In this document: one piece after another, positions 1 through 11,394 of the stretch
How positions within the stretch are numbered: position 1 is the first letter of the stretch
Layout: every line of letters begins with the position of its first letter
NCBI GenBank assembly: GCA_023634235.1
Contig: JAMKCF010000016.1
Coordinates: 1,302,001 to 1,366,000 of the forward strand
Length of the DNA: 64,000 nucleotides
Direction: 5' to 3'
Source: Pisaster brevispinus
Taxonomy: Eukaryota; Echinodermata; Asteroidea; Forcipulatida; Asteriidae
Notes under the pieces: generated by a model
Told to the model about the DNA's origin: nothing
Seen by the model: only the letters and a program-made list of their open reading frames with translations
Database searches by the model: none
Position numbers and translations under genes: made by a program

Positions 1-329
1 TATTTAAAAAAGAAAAGAAAAGGGGGGAAAAAATAAAAAATTAGAGTTGTGTCCGAGACTCGAACCAATGACTATATCAACAACTTTGACTGAGCTTAAC
101 CAGTTGAGCAAACTGAATTTCCGCAAAAAAAGTTTGAATAAAATATACAAATCTACAAGGCACACAAAATATATTCCTCCGCCTTCTCAAATTATTGTTA
201 TCAAAAATGGTTTTACCATCAAATTTGGTTTTAAACAACCAAATGCAAATAATAAGACATATTTCTTCTGTTATTAATTTAAAAAACAATTATGTGTATT
301 TTTTTTTTAGAAAAAAAAGAAAAGAGAAA

Positions 330-482
330 GCGGAACTTGATTGTTCTCAGCGTAGGATTTCACTTTGTGGGTGGAGTGAAATGCGGTCGATTGAATGGCC
401 GCGCTTTTCGTCCACGCACGTGTGAAGATTTTCAAGCCTGAAGACGAAGGAAAACGCCCCGAAATTGCTTTGTTTAATCAGC
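330..482 (+). promoter_or_regulatory. possible 5' UTR or promoter upstream of a candidate first exon
   Basis: This stretch is richer in CpG than its AT-rich surroundings and leads into an ATG at 483 that opens a short frame ending at a good splice donor. That is the usual look of a transcription start region and 5' leader. No TATA box is evident. The assignment depends on the exon at 483-525 being real. Confidence 0.25.
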
Positions 483-525
483 ATGGACATGTCGACATAT
501 TCCTCAGGAATTGGAGAACACTTTG
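483..525 (+). CDS. candidate first coding exon, unknown gene
   Basis: An ATG at 483 opens a 14-codon frame (MDMSTYSSGIGEHF plus one base) that ends in TTTG followed by GTAAGT, a consensus donor. A second in-frame Met is at codon 3. I do not recognise the peptide. A downstream partner is uncertain: the exon at 14581 begins in a compatible phase (G joined to AG gives Glu), which would imply a 14-kb intron holding both 34-bp arrays. The two could equally be unrelated. Confidence 0.3.
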
Positions 526-539
526 GTAAGTTTATCTTG

Positions 540-1227
540 AATTTGTCTGATTAAAAAAGGATAAAATAATTGGTTTTTCTGCTTGGGTCGTGTGAGCAAA
601 TTAGAGTCAACTCGTCCAACCAACTCGTACCCCAACATTCTCGTACTCGGCGTGTATTTCTAAGGAACAGTGGCCTAAACTTGAATTTTTTTTTTTTAAA
701 TGAAGAAATTTAGATTCCCTTACCGATTTGTAAAACGAAATAACCTTTTAATTGGAAAGATACTTGTTCTCCAATCCTCTGGTCCATCAGTCCATGATTT
801 ATTTTATTCGTTTGTCTTTTTTGACTTCGAAGTTTGAGTTGAGTTAAGTTGGTTGGAATTGAGAATTCTTGTTCTGGTTCTCCTGTTTTGATTGGAAAGA
901 TGCTAGTCGCTAGTCGGCCTCGTGTATTATTAATATTACATGCCTAAAAATATATATATATTTTGAATAAAAAATAATAGATTTAGCTGTTGAAAACTGT
1001 TTACCAACCAAAACAAAATTACATGGTAGACCTACAGTACTGATTGGTGTACATTTGTACAAATTGAAAAAAAAACAAACAAACAATAATAATTCATTTC
1101 AATTCAATAAAACATTTATTTCTGTACTCACAATAAGAAAAGAAATAATCGTTTGGACAAATTTATAGTAGTACAATACAAGCAAAGAGTAAACATGACC
1201 AATGAATATGATACTGACAAAAATTAA
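540..1227. other. AT-rich non-coding DNA
   Basis: I see no gene or clear repeat here. It is intron-like AT-rich sequence with short homopolymer runs. Confidence 0.5.
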
Positions 1228-1264
1228 CAAACTAAGAGCTTGAGACTCTAAAGCTCTTAGTTTG
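1228..1264. repeat. short perfect hairpin, 14-bp arms
   Basis: CAAACTAAGAGCTT at 1228-1241 and its exact reverse complement at 1251-1264 are separated by 9 bases. No flanking duplication is evident. It may be the core of an old inverted-repeat element. Confidence 0.7.
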
Positions 1265-1639
1265 TGAGTAAGGAGGCTGTTCAAATAAGTTGAGGCTTGT
1301 ACTTGTACTGAACTTGTAGCAAAATGTAGGGAACAGCCCAAGACAATAATCATGGCCTCTTGGTTCAGTGGTTCTATTAAGTGGGAATTACCTCCCATCC
1401 AGCCCATCCAGCCCAAAACTTGTTCAACATTATAGGTCTGTTTCATCACACGGTGGTAAACATTGCACTTATGGCTAGCTGTACCTGTGGGGCAAATATT
1501 ATCAATGAAACTTCAAATATTCAGGAATATGAACATGTAGGTCCTATTTCTGTAATAGTGAGTATTTTATATACATTCCACATGCAAAACATTCTTGCAC
1601 CCATTGGTGGGAGTACGAGCTGGTTGGAGGTGGAGTTGA

Positions 1640-1793
1640 TAGACCTCATCGCCAATCCGCTGGTTGATTTTGCTGAATGGCCGAAAGGTGTTGTGGGAAG
1701 GAAAAGGGAGCACAGTATGCCCCTTTTCCCTTCCCACAATGCCTTTCGGCCATTCAGCAAAATCAACCAGGGGCGGATTGGCGATGAGGTCTA
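1640..1793. mobile_element. foldback MITE with arms of about 68 bp, TA target site
   Basis: The arm beginning GACCTCATCGCCAATCCGC at 1642 is matched by its near-perfect reverse complement ending at 1791. About 14 bases separate the arms, so the element is almost a complete palindrome. TA dinucleotides flank both ends (1640-1641 and 1792-1793), as expected for a TA-targeting DNA transposon such as Tc1/mariner. It has no coding capacity. The superfamily call is inference. Confidence 0.7.
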
Positions 1794-1799
1794 TGTGTT

Positions 1800-3223
1800 T
1801 CAATATTCTTCTTTAGTTATTAAAAGTATACTTTTTTTTTGTAGATTGAAATTTTTATATAAACTTTACATTTTTTATGATTTGTGGCTCCAGAGATTTT
1901 TTTAAGGGAAATAAAGTCTGAAAATCATAAAAGGGTCACTGCACATGTTAAGTGCCGGCAAAGTGTACACTACCAAAAGTCCAGTTCATACTTCACACAA
2001 AAGTATGCCAATTAATTTATATGACCCAAGAACAAGAAACTTCTATTCGCTTTTGCAATTCCGGTGAATTATGAACCGAGCTTTATTATGGTTTGTTTTT
2101 CTCGACCAAAACAGTAAACCTACACAAAATTTACAAGGAATACATGTTTACAACTACATGTATGTTAAATTATTCACTAATAAACATGCAAATTTTTCAT
2201 TGTCATTTGTCAGTGGTCATTGTTCTCCACAGTTCCTTTAATTTCCAGCTAATTTTAAACTACAGAACAGCAGGCTTATTCACCTTTTCTCAGTGTTATA
2301 CACGCTCTTGTTCAAAGGGTAGATCTGTTTATTTCTGACACTCACTATCATTGTCATGTTCCACTGGGCACTCCAACTTCACGCATGCATTACATGTGTA
2401 GAAGGTGCATTATATTGGAATGCCCAGAGTGGCAGATGTGTGTTCGAAACAAAATCTGCTCTTTGAACATGATGGTGCATATAGATTACTGTGAAAATTG
2501 GATACTGTGGCCTGCTAAACCATTGTGAACACACACACACACACGCTGTCAAACCTTTTCGATCATTTCGTATTAATTATACACTTTTGCTTTACATGTA
2601 TGCTTTTTTTTTCTGCAATAGCAAGCACAAAATTGCTTTTACTGCAGGTTTTTTTTTAAATTTGGCCCTAGTACATGCCTAGACACAATATCATCTCCAT
2701 TGCTTCTGAGGATGGATTATTAGGCCATAAATGGTCATGACTATGTCTTGTAGAAACAAACAATCAATACCAACCAGTATTATGTTGGGAAAAGGTGTCG
2801 AACTGACTGCCATTTTTTACGCCTTTTGAAAAACATTTTTGACACTCCTTTTGCTTCACACAAAATGTACCAGTTGCTACTCCAAATTCAAAATTATTCT
2901 AAATAATTTACCATGCAAAATTGCTGAATGAAATCATTCCTTGTTTGAAAATATTAGCCTGTAAAAAAAGGAAAAATACAGTGTGTTTAAATTTTGTCTT
3001 TAAAACACTGTGTGTGGTTGTTCATAAAGTACTATTTTAGTCAACCCGCAAGTCTTTGAGATATTTATGTTGTATTTTGTAATGCTGGAGAGTTGGTCAA
3101 TGATTAATATTTGTTGCTAATTTGCAGACAATATCAAAATTAATGATCTGTACTCTGTCTTAATGCTGATCAGCTGGCATTTTTTAATTCCTCTTTTTTG
3201 TTAAATTTAATGCCACTGAAAAC
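1800..3223. other. non-coding AT-rich stretch
   Basis: No gene is recognisable. The stretch holds a short CA run near 2529 and T-rich tracts. Open frames are short and lack splice or codon support. Confidence 0.5.
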
Positions 3224-5897
3224 CTGCTTGTTACTCCTCAAATTGCCAACAAACTGCCCTTCCTGTTACTCCTCAAGTTGCCCACAACCACCCTGCCTGT
3301 TATTCCTCAAACCACCCACAACCGTCCTGCCTGTTACTCCTCAAACCACCCACAACCGCCCTGCCTGTTACTCCTCAATCCACCCACAACTGTCCTGCCT
3401 GTTACTCCTCAAACCACCCACAACCGCCTGCCTGTTACTCCTCAAGCCACCCACAACCGTCCTGCCTGTTACTCCTCAAACCACCCACAACTGTCCTGCT
3501 TGTTACTCCTCAAACCACCCACAACTGTCCTGCCTGTTACTTCTCAAACCACCCACAACTGTCCTGCCTGTTACTCCTCAAACCACCCACAACAGCCCTG
3601 CTTGTTACTCCTCAAACCACCCACAACTGTCCTGCCTGTTACTCCTCAAACCACCCACAACTGTCCTGCTTGTTACTCCTCAAACCACCCACAACCGCCC
3701 TGCCTGTTACTCCTCAAACCACCCACAACTGTCCTGCCTGTTACTCCTCAATCCACCCACAACTGTCCTGCCTGTTACTCCTCAAACCACCCACAACCGC
3801 CTGCCTGTTACTCCTCAAGCCACCCACAACCGTCCTGCCTGTTACTCCTCAAACTACCCACAACTGTCCTGCTTGTTACTCCTCAAACCACCCACAACTG
3901 TCCTGCCTGTTACTTCTCAAACCACCCACAACTGTCCTGCCTGTTACTCCTCAAACCACCCACAACAGCCCTGCTTGTTACTCCTCAAACCACCCACAAC
4001 TGTCCTGCCTGTTACTCCTCAAACCACCCACAACTGTCCTGCTTGTTACTCCTCAAACCACCCACAACTGTCCTGCCTGTTACTTCTCAAACCACCCACA
4101 ACTGTCCTGCCTGTTACTCCTCAAACACCCACAACTGTTCTGCCTGTTACTCCTCAAACCACCCACAACCGCCCTGCCTGTTACTCCTCAAACCTCCCAC
4201 AACCGTCCTGCCTGTTACTCCTCAATCCATCCACAACCGTCCTGCCTGTTACTCCTCAAACCACCCACAACCGTCCTGCCTGTTACTCCTCAAACCACCC
4301 ACAACCGTCCAGCTTGTTACTCCTAAAACCACCCACAACCGCCCTGCCTGTTACTCCTCAAACCACAGACAACTGTCCGCTTGTTACTCCTCAAACCACC
4401 CATAACCGTCCTGCCTGTTACTCCTCAAACCACCCACAACTGTCCTGCCTGTTATTCCTCAAACCACCCACAACCGTCCTGCCTGTTACTCCTCAAACCA
4501 CACACAACTGTCCGCTTGTTACTCCTCAAACCACCCACAACCGCCCTGCCTGTTACTCCTCAATCCACCCACAACCGTCCTGCCTGTTACTCCTCAAACC
4601 ACCCACAACCGTCCTGCCTGTTACTCCTCAAACCACCCACAACCGTCCTGCCTGTTACTCTTCAAACCACCCACAACTGTCCTGCCTGTTATTCCTCAAA
4701 CCACACACAACTGTCTGCTTGTTACTCTTCAAACCACCCACAACTGTCCTGCCTGTTATTCCTCAAACCACACACAACTGTCCGCTTGTTACTCCTCAAA
4801 CCACCCACAACCGTCCTGCCTGTTACTCCTCAAACCACCCACAACCGTCCTGCCTGTTACTCCTCAAACCACCCACAACCGTCCTGCCTGTTACTCCTCA
4901 AACCACCCACAACCGTCCTGCCTGTTACTCCTCAAACCACTTACAACCATCTAGCTTGTTACTCCTCAAACCACCCACAACCGCCCTGCCTGTTACTCCT
5001 CAAACCACCCACAACTGTCTGCTTGTTACTCCTCAAACCACCCATAACCTTCCTGCCTGTTACTCCTCAAACCACCCACAACCGTCCTGCCTGTTATTTC
5101 TCAAACCACACACAACTGTCTGCTTGTTACTCCTCAAACCACCCACAACTGTCCTGCCTGTTACTCTTCTAACCACCCACAACCGTCCTGCCTGTTACTC
5201 CTCAAACCACCTACAACCGTCCAGCTTGTTACTCCTCAAACCACCCACAACCGCCCTGCCTGTTACTCCTCAAACCACACACAACTGTCCGCTTGTTACT
5301 CCTCAAACCACCCATAACCGTCCTGCCTGTTACTTCTCAAACCACCCACAACTGTCCTGCCTGTTATTCCTCAAACCACACACAACTGTCCGCTTGTTAC
5401 TCTTCAAACCACCCACAACCGTCCTGCCTGTTACTCTTTAACCACCCACAACCACCCTGCCTGTTACTCCTGAAACCACCCACAACTGTTCTGCCTGTTA
5501 CTCCTCAAACCACCCACAACTGTTCTGCCTGTTACTCCTCAAACCACCCACAACCGCCCTGCCTGTTACTCCTCAAACCACCCACAACTGTTCTGCCTGT
5601 TACTCCTCAAACCACCCACAACCGACCTGCCTGTTACTCCTCAAACCACCCACAACCGTCCTGCCTGTTACTCCTCAAACCACCCACAACTGTCCTGCCT
5701 GTTACTCCTCAAACCACCCACAACTTCCAGCTTGTTACTCCTCAAACCACCCACAACCGCCCTGCCTGTTACTCCTCAAACCACCCACAACTGTCTGCCT
5801 GTTACTCCTCAAACCACCCACAACTGTCCTGCCTGTTAGTCCTCAAACCACCCACAACTGTCCTGCCTGTTATTCCTCAAACCACACACAACTGTCC
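3224..5897. repeat. 34-bp minisatellite, array 1 (about 78 units)
   Basis: A tandem array of a 34-bp unit containing CTGCCTGTTACTCCTCAAAC followed by CACCCACAAC and a variable CGTC/TGTC/CGCC end. Some units are 32-33 bp. Because 34 is not a multiple of three, a plus-strand frame runs through all three phases of the unit every 102 bp. The unit has no stop codon in any plus-strand phase, so open frames of up to 747 codons arise (3198-5441) in overlapping phases. I read these as a by-product of composition, not genes. Units differ by point changes and short indels, and groups of units recur together, suggesting block duplication inside the array. Confidence 0.95.
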
Positions 5898-5898
5898 T

Positions 5899-6135
5899 GT
5901 TGCCTAAAATGTACACTACACTGAGTAGTGAGTAACACGTGTATATTGACTCCCAAAATGGTTTAGTGTGAATTGAGAATGCTTCTGTAACTATCAACAA
6001 TTTTTCAGTACACATTGTTGTCTGTTCTGTCTGCTTATACCTCAGCACTATGATATTATCTGGTTTAACGCTGTGTTGCCTAAAATGTACACTACACTGA
6101 GTAGTTAGTAACACGTGTACATTGACTCCCAAAAT
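5899..6135. repeat. 61-bp direct repeat pair inside duplicated segment A
   Basis: A segment beginning GTTGCCTAAAATGTACACTA and ending near CCCAAAATGG occurs at about 5899-5959 and again at 6074-6135 with two or three differences. The first copy abuts the end of array 1, so it may mark a recombination junction. Confidence 0.75.
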
Positions 6136-6472
6136 GGTGCAGCCAAGATTATTACAATGAAGACATTTAGTAAATTTGGTCAATACACATGTTCATCTGG
6201 TTCATGTATTAAATTTTGTCCTGTCTTTCCCTACCAACAGATGAACTCTTTGTATTGACATTGCAAGATTGTTACAAGTCACCCTCTGCTTGTGAAGACA
6301 CACTGACATGTTGACATCACACACGCCGAGCTCTCACTGCTGATGAGTAAAAAGAAGAAACACCTACATCAACTTCCAGGAAAGCTGCTCAAAGTTAGTT
6401 ACATCATGTACGTTTTTCTACAAGTAACCCTAATGTGGAGACCCCCTTGATGTACCTGTCACCCCCTCTGTC
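5962..6472. repeat. segmental duplication, copy A (about 510 bp)
   Basis: This segment, starting TTTAGTGTGAATTGAGAAT, matches 8403-8911 in the same orientation with few mismatches. It separates the two 34-bp arrays. It contains a pyrimidine tract and AG at 6240, then ATGAACTCTTTG, resembling an exon start. The same exon-like boundary recurs at 8684, about 9644 and 11396. Confidence 0.9.
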
Positions 6473-8060
6473 AACCACAACTGTCCTGCCTGTTACTCCT
6501 CAAACCATCCACAACCGCCCTGCCTGTTACTCCTCAAACCATCCACAACCGCCCTGCCTGTTACTCCTCAATCCACCCACAACCGTCCTGCCTGTTACTC
6601 CTCAAACCACCCACAACTGTTCTGCCTGTTACTCCTCAAACCACCCACAACCGTCCTGCCTGTTACTCCTCAAACCACCCACAACCGTCCTGCCTGTTAC
6701 TCCTCAAACCACCCACAACCGTCCTGCCTGTTACTCCTCAAACCACCCACAACCGTCCTGCCTGTTACTCCTCAAACCACCCACAACCGTCCTGCCTGTT
6801 ACTCCTCAAACAACACACAACTGTCCGCTTGTTACTCCTCAAACCACCCATAACCGTCCTGCCTGTTACTCCTCAAACCACCCACAACTGTCCTGCCTGT
6901 TATTCCTCAAACCACACACAACTGTCCGCTTGTTACTCTTCAAACCACCCACAACTGTCCTGCCTGTTATTCCTCAAACCACACACAACTGTCTGCTTGT
7001 TACTCCTCAAACCACCCACAACCGTCCAGCTTTTTACTCCTCAAACCACACACAACTGTCTGCTTGTTACTCCTCAAACCACCCACAACCGTCCAGCCTG
7101 TTACTCCTCAAACCACCCACAACCGCCCTGCCTGTTACTCCTCAAACCACACACAACTGTCCGCTTGTTACTCCTCAAACCACCCATAACCGTCCTGCCT
7201 GTTACTCCTCAATCCACCCACAACCGTCCTGCCTGTTACTCCTCAAACCACCCATAACCGCCCTGCCTGTTACTCCTCAAACCACCCACAACCGTCCTGC
7301 CTGTTACTCCTCAAACCACCCACAACCGTCCAGCTTGTTACTCCTCAAACCACCCACAACCGCCCTGCCTGTTACTCCTCAAACCACACACAACTGTCCG
7401 CTTGTTACTCCTCAAACCACCCATAACCGTCCTGCCTGTTACTCCTCAAACCACCCACAACTGTCATGCCTGTTACTCCTCAAACCACCCACAACCGCCC
7501 TGCCTGTTACTCCTCAAACCACCCACAACCGTCCTGCCTGTTACTCCTCAAACCACCCACAACTGTCCTGCCTGTTACTCCTCAAACCACCCACAACTGT
7601 CCTGCCTGTTACTTCTCAAACCACCCACAACTGTCCTGCCTGTTACTCCTCAAACCACCCACAACAGCCCTGCTTGTTACTCCTCAAACCACCCATAACC
7701 GTCCTGCCTGTTACTCCTCAAACCACCCACAACTGTCCTGCCTGTTACTCCTCAAACCACCCATAACCGCCCTGCCTGTTACTCCTCAAACCACCCACAA
7801 CCGCCCTGCCTGTTACTCCTCAAACCACCCACAACCGCCTGCCTGTTACTCCTCAAACCACCCACAACCGCCCTGCCTGTTACTTCTCAAATGACCATCA
7901 ACCACCCTGCCTGTTACTCCTTAAACCAATCACAACCACCCTACCTGTTACTCCTCAAATGACCAACAACCACCCTGCCTGTTACTCCTAAAACCAATCA
8001 CAATCCCCTACCTGTTACTCCTCAAACCACCCACAACCTTCACTGTCTGGTACTTCTCAA
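6473..8060. repeat. 34-bp minisatellite, array 2 (about 46 units)
   Basis: The same 34-bp unit and orientation as array 1, starting at the end of copy A. Long plus-strand open frames (for example 6435-7766) again come from the stop-free unit. The last few units from 7890 are degenerate, with AATGACC or AATCACAA variants, as is usual at the edge of a satellite array. Confidence 0.95.
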
Positions 8061-8402
8061 ACCGCCCAAAATCGTTCTCCAAGTTTGACAAGTATTTTGA
8101 GTTTTACACATAATATTCTAACGCACAGCTGAAGAAGGAGCGCGATTTCAATATTACATGTTTGACAGGTATGATGGCCTAAAAGTAACGCTTCTCCAGA
8201 ATATTGTTTCCCAATTTTAGTTGTTCGGTCTTCTGTTTTCAACCTCAAAGCTACAAAGTTGTCACACATCATAATAATCACAGTGAAAGTTACCTCAGGA
8301 TTTCTAGATGCAGTAGAAAAATTTGTGAATTTCCGTGCTGCGTTCAAGCAATAAATGACTCGCTGTTTATTCGTGCGAAAGTGCTAAAGGTTGAGTGTCT
8401 GT
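8061..8402. other. unique spacer between array 2 and copy B
   Basis: This stretch has no counterpart at the array 1/copy A junction, so the duplicated block is interrupted or its ends differ. I see no gene in it. Confidence 0.5.
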
Positions 8403-8911
8403 TTTAGTGTGAATTGAGAATACTACTGTAACTATCAACAATTTTTCAGTACACATTGTTGTCTAGGTTCTGTCTGCTTATACCTCAGCACTATGATATT
8501 ATCTGGTTTAACGCTGTGTTGCCTAAAATGTACACTACACTGAGTAGTTAGTAACACGTGTACATTGACTCCCAAAATGGTGCAGCCAAGATTATTACAA
8601 TGAAGACATTTAGTAAATTTGGTCAATACACATGTTCATCTGGTTCATGTATTAAATTTTGTCCTGTCTTTCCCTACCAACAGATGAATTCTTTGTAGTG
8701 ACATTGCAAGATTGTTACAAGTCACCTTCTGCTTGTGAAGTGACACTGACATGTTGACATCACACACGCCGAGCTCTCGCTGCTGATGAGTAAAAAGAAG
8801 AAACAACTACATCAACTTCCAGGAAAGCTGCTGAAAGTTAGAGTTACATCATGTACGTTTTTCTACAAGTTACCCTAATGTGGAGACCCCCTTGATGTAC
8901 CTGTCACCCCC
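8403..8911. repeat. segmental duplication, copy B
   Basis: A near-identical copy of 5962-6472, including the exon-like boundary CCAACAG before ATGAATTC at 8685. The similarity suggests a recent tandem duplication involving an array plus its flank. Confidence 0.9.
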
Positions 8912-8924
8912 CTTCCAGTGAAGG

Positions 8925-9010
8925 CCTCCTTGGTGCCACCCAGTAAGAGCACACCTATCCGATGATGTCATCCTCAAACATGATGGCAAGGAAGATAACA
9001 AAGGTTTGTG
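8925..9010 (+). repeat. exon-like module X, copy 1
   Basis: The stretch containing GATGTCATCCTCAAACATGA and GGCAAGGAAGATAA recurs at 12297-12382. Both copies end in CAAAGG/CAAGG followed by T, like an exon ending at a splice donor. No conserved reading frame is visible, so it may be an exon of a non-coding or decayed transcript. Confidence 0.5.
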
Positions 9011-9186
9011 TTGAATACAAGTAATAATCATTTTGGTTTCCTTTGGTGTTTATATATTTTTCTTTTTCAAAATAAACACCCAATGAAGCATCTCTAGAGC
9101 AATGGCAAACAAATTTTAAGCCAGGGTTTAGTAAAAGGGTGTCCAAATTTGCTGGAAATTTAAAAACTGGGTGTCCACATTGTTCA

Positions 9187-9315
9187 CTTACAGTACATTA
9201 ACATGTAACAGTACATTAACATGTAATAGTACATTAACATGTAACAGTACATTAACATGTAACAGTACTTTAACATGTAACAGTACATTAACATGTAACA
9301 GTACATTAACATGTA
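9187..9315. repeat. 18-bp minisatellite (about 7 units)
   Basis: A tandem array of ACAGTACATTAACATGTA with one- or two-base variants. It is followed at 9330-9390 by three copies of a 20-bp phrase containing AGGGTGTCCAAATTTA. Confidence 0.9.
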
Positions 9316-9643
9316 AATGAAAGATAAAATAGGGTGTCCAAATTTAGAACAGGGTGTCCAAATTTAAAACAGGGTGTCCAAAAGACACCTACTGTATACA
9401 TCCCTCTGGTTAACACTATGATGGGAAAGATGTCTTCAAAGTTAAATTGCATACACATTGCTGGAATTAAGATTAGATCCTAAACATGATTCAGTTATTT
9501 TATGGACTGTTTTTGTTCAAACAGTGTAATGTTTGTCGATTGTACTTAAATGCTCCGCACAGTCAGTTTCTCAACAAGACAATCGTATTAAGCCTTCATG
9601 AACATGTTCAAGATTTTAATCATGTTCTACTTTACCTTTACAG

Positions 9644-9915
9644 CAGTTGAACCTGTCAGTGACAAACAAGATCTCAAGATGTTCACTCTTCATGTGCTCC
9701 CTATACTAATGAAGCTTGGTCATCCTCTGGTTGAGACCCCTAGTCCCACTACAGGACCACTGTGTGTCACCTTCAAACAGAAACACCTTCAGGACATCCA
9801 AGCAATCTTAAAGATTCATCTCACTCTGTGGTTCAGAACCGTCAATGTTACGGCAGACCTTACGAGCAGAACACCAGGAACAACACTGATTGACCCATCA
9901 TGATGCAACCAAGGT
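9644..9915 (+). pseudogene. exon-like cassette Y, copy 1 (unknown, non-coding or decayed)
   Basis: The segment follows a pyrimidine tract and AG, and ends GATGCAACCAAGG then TATG, which looks like a donor. It is homologous to 11395-11668; the longest shared block includes CACCTTCAAACAGAAACACC. A frame of about 100 codons (9598-9903) is open here, but the second copy has indels that break it, so protein constraint is not supported. It may be an exon of a long non-coding RNA or a decayed duplicated gene. Upstream intronic sequence is also similar between copies. Confidence 0.4.
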
Positions 9916-9985
9916 ATGCACTCTATTAATACTTCTTTCCTCAAAGACAGGACAGTTTTCAAGAAAGTTTTAATTTAAGAAAGTA

Positions 9986-10403
9986 AATAATAATAATAAT
10001 ATATTGTATTTGTATAGCGCCTACTGCAGGCCAGCCTCTAAGCGCTTAACATTCAGTATTTCCTGCAAGGTATTTGGGGCTACGTTTGAAGTATGAGACC
10101 TACTCCTTTACATAGCACCTTGTAATGGTTTACAAGGTGCTGTGGCGCAATATGCAGCCGATCAAACCAGGAACACCGGGGCGGACCCCTTCTCTTGTCG
10201 ATAAGTGCACTGGGTTCTTTTTCGTGCGTTACACAACACACGGGACCAACGGCTTTACGTCCCATCCGAAGGACGAAGCAATCATGGTTAAGTGTCTTGC
10301 TTAAGGACACAGGTGTCACGACCGGGGCTCGAACCCACACTCTGCTGATCAGAAACACCAGAGCTTGAGTCCAGTGATCTTATCCACTCGGCCACGACAC
10401 GCC
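9986..10403 (-). mobile_element. tRNA-Leu-type SINE, full length
   Basis: On the minus strand it starts with a tRNA-like head (GTGGCCGAGTGGATAAGA as A box; GGTTCGAGCC as B box; CTCAAGC loop resembling tRNA-Leu with a long variable arm). A body of about 300 bp follows, with GTCCTTAAGCAAGACACTTA, ending in an AT-rich ATT run at 9986-10000. Other copies lie at 42920-43353 (minus) and 35752-36000 (plus, truncated). Confidence 0.85.
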
Positions 10404-10404
10404 A

Positions 10405-11220
10405 AGACATGACATTAGAAACTTGTGCGCAAGATAAGTACACCGCACACACCACACCTCAATCAAATGTCATTTCGGGACTTGGAACAAAGTTCTGTCA
10501 AAATGAGATGATCATAATTTCAAGTTTGAGATCACAGGTTTCCCTTTACAAGCCTGCTTGCATGTACGCACACAATTTTCAAAGCGAAAAAATTAGTTTT
10601 ATATTTTTAAGTTCTTTTGCAAGGACATCTTCATGGTTCAACGAATGGTGTTCAAAATTATTGATGAAAAATCACTGAATCAGTCCACCAGAACACATTG
10701 GGAAAATAACCAACTTTGCCCCGCATCGCACGCAATTTTAGAACATGGCCCTCTATCGACAATGTTTTAATAGTCTTGATCCGAGGCTGTGTTTGGTCCA
10801 GAATCCGTGGTCGTGTGCGCTGTGCAGCTATTTTTCACTCGGCTCATGAACGTGTACAGTGTTCTCTCTTTAGTGGTCTGCTGGCCAAATTCTAACTAAA
10901 ACACCAGAGAACTAGTTAAAATTCTCTCCTAGGGGTCCAGCTGGTTAGTCCAGTGTTGAAAATCATCTCTATGTTGTATAAAATTGTATGTGTTTGCCTG
11001 ATACAGTTCATTTGAATATTTTCTTAAGTAGGTGAGGTTGCCCCCATGCAGGCATCCAAATATAAGTTAGTCATCAGAGCATTGTAAACAAACTAGAGAG
11101 AATGCTGGCACACGCACTTAAAACCAAACATTGCATTACACTAAATGGTGTTTAAAGCTTTGCATGGTGTGAAAAATAAGAAGTAACTATAAATAGTGAA
11201 CTTGCGGGTACAACCATGTA
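10405..11220. other. non-coding spacer with a dispersed repeat fragment
   Basis: No gene is recognised. A block at about 11150-11215 containing GCTTTGCATGGTGT and AATAAGAAGTAACTA also occurs at 51290-51350, and part of it on the opposite strand near 53600-53690. Confidence 0.5.
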
Positions 11221-11225
11221 TAAAA

Positions 11226-11260
11226 TCTCTTTTGAGGGAGTGTTGGCTCTGAAAAGAGCC
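11226..11260 (-). promoter_or_regulatory. histone-type mRNA 3' processing signal (stem-loop plus downstream element)
   Basis: On the minus strand 11260-11245 reads GGCTCTTTTCAGAGCC: a 6-bp stem with a UUUC loop, the canonical metazoan replication-dependent histone 3' stem-loop. Ten bases further on, 11234-11226 reads CAAAAGAGA, close to the purine-rich histone downstream element bound by U7 snRNA. No histone frame is visible just upstream on that strand (coordinates above 11260). It is therefore either an orphan remnant of a lost histone gene or a chance or repeat-borne match. Confidence 0.55.
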
Positions 11261-11394
11261 GGTGTGGACCTTCTTATTGCATTACACTGTATACCTTGGC
11301 TACTTTAATGTTGTTGTGATGGCCTGTAGTAGACAGTTTGAACTTATTGACATAATCATGTATTTAATCTTTGTCTGCTTTTCCCTTTACAACA

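Noticed and set aside
40..115. tRNA-like sequence on the minus strand near the window start
   Set aside because: GGTTCGAGTCTC resembles a B box but the stems do not pair well; at most a decayed SINE head.
3198..5441. 747-codon open frame, proline/threonine-rich
   Set aside because: It is the 34-bp satellite read through all phases; equivalent overlapping frames are open in the other phases, and there are no splice, start-context or codon-use signs of a gene.
6435..7766. 443-codon open frame
   Set aside because: Same satellite effect in array 2.
3224..8060. CRISPR array
   Set aside because: Units are contiguous with no unique spacers, and the host is a eukaryote.
9598..9903. Independent 101-codon gene
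   Set aside because: The homologous cassette at 11395-11668 has indels that break the frame, so no protein constraint is seen.
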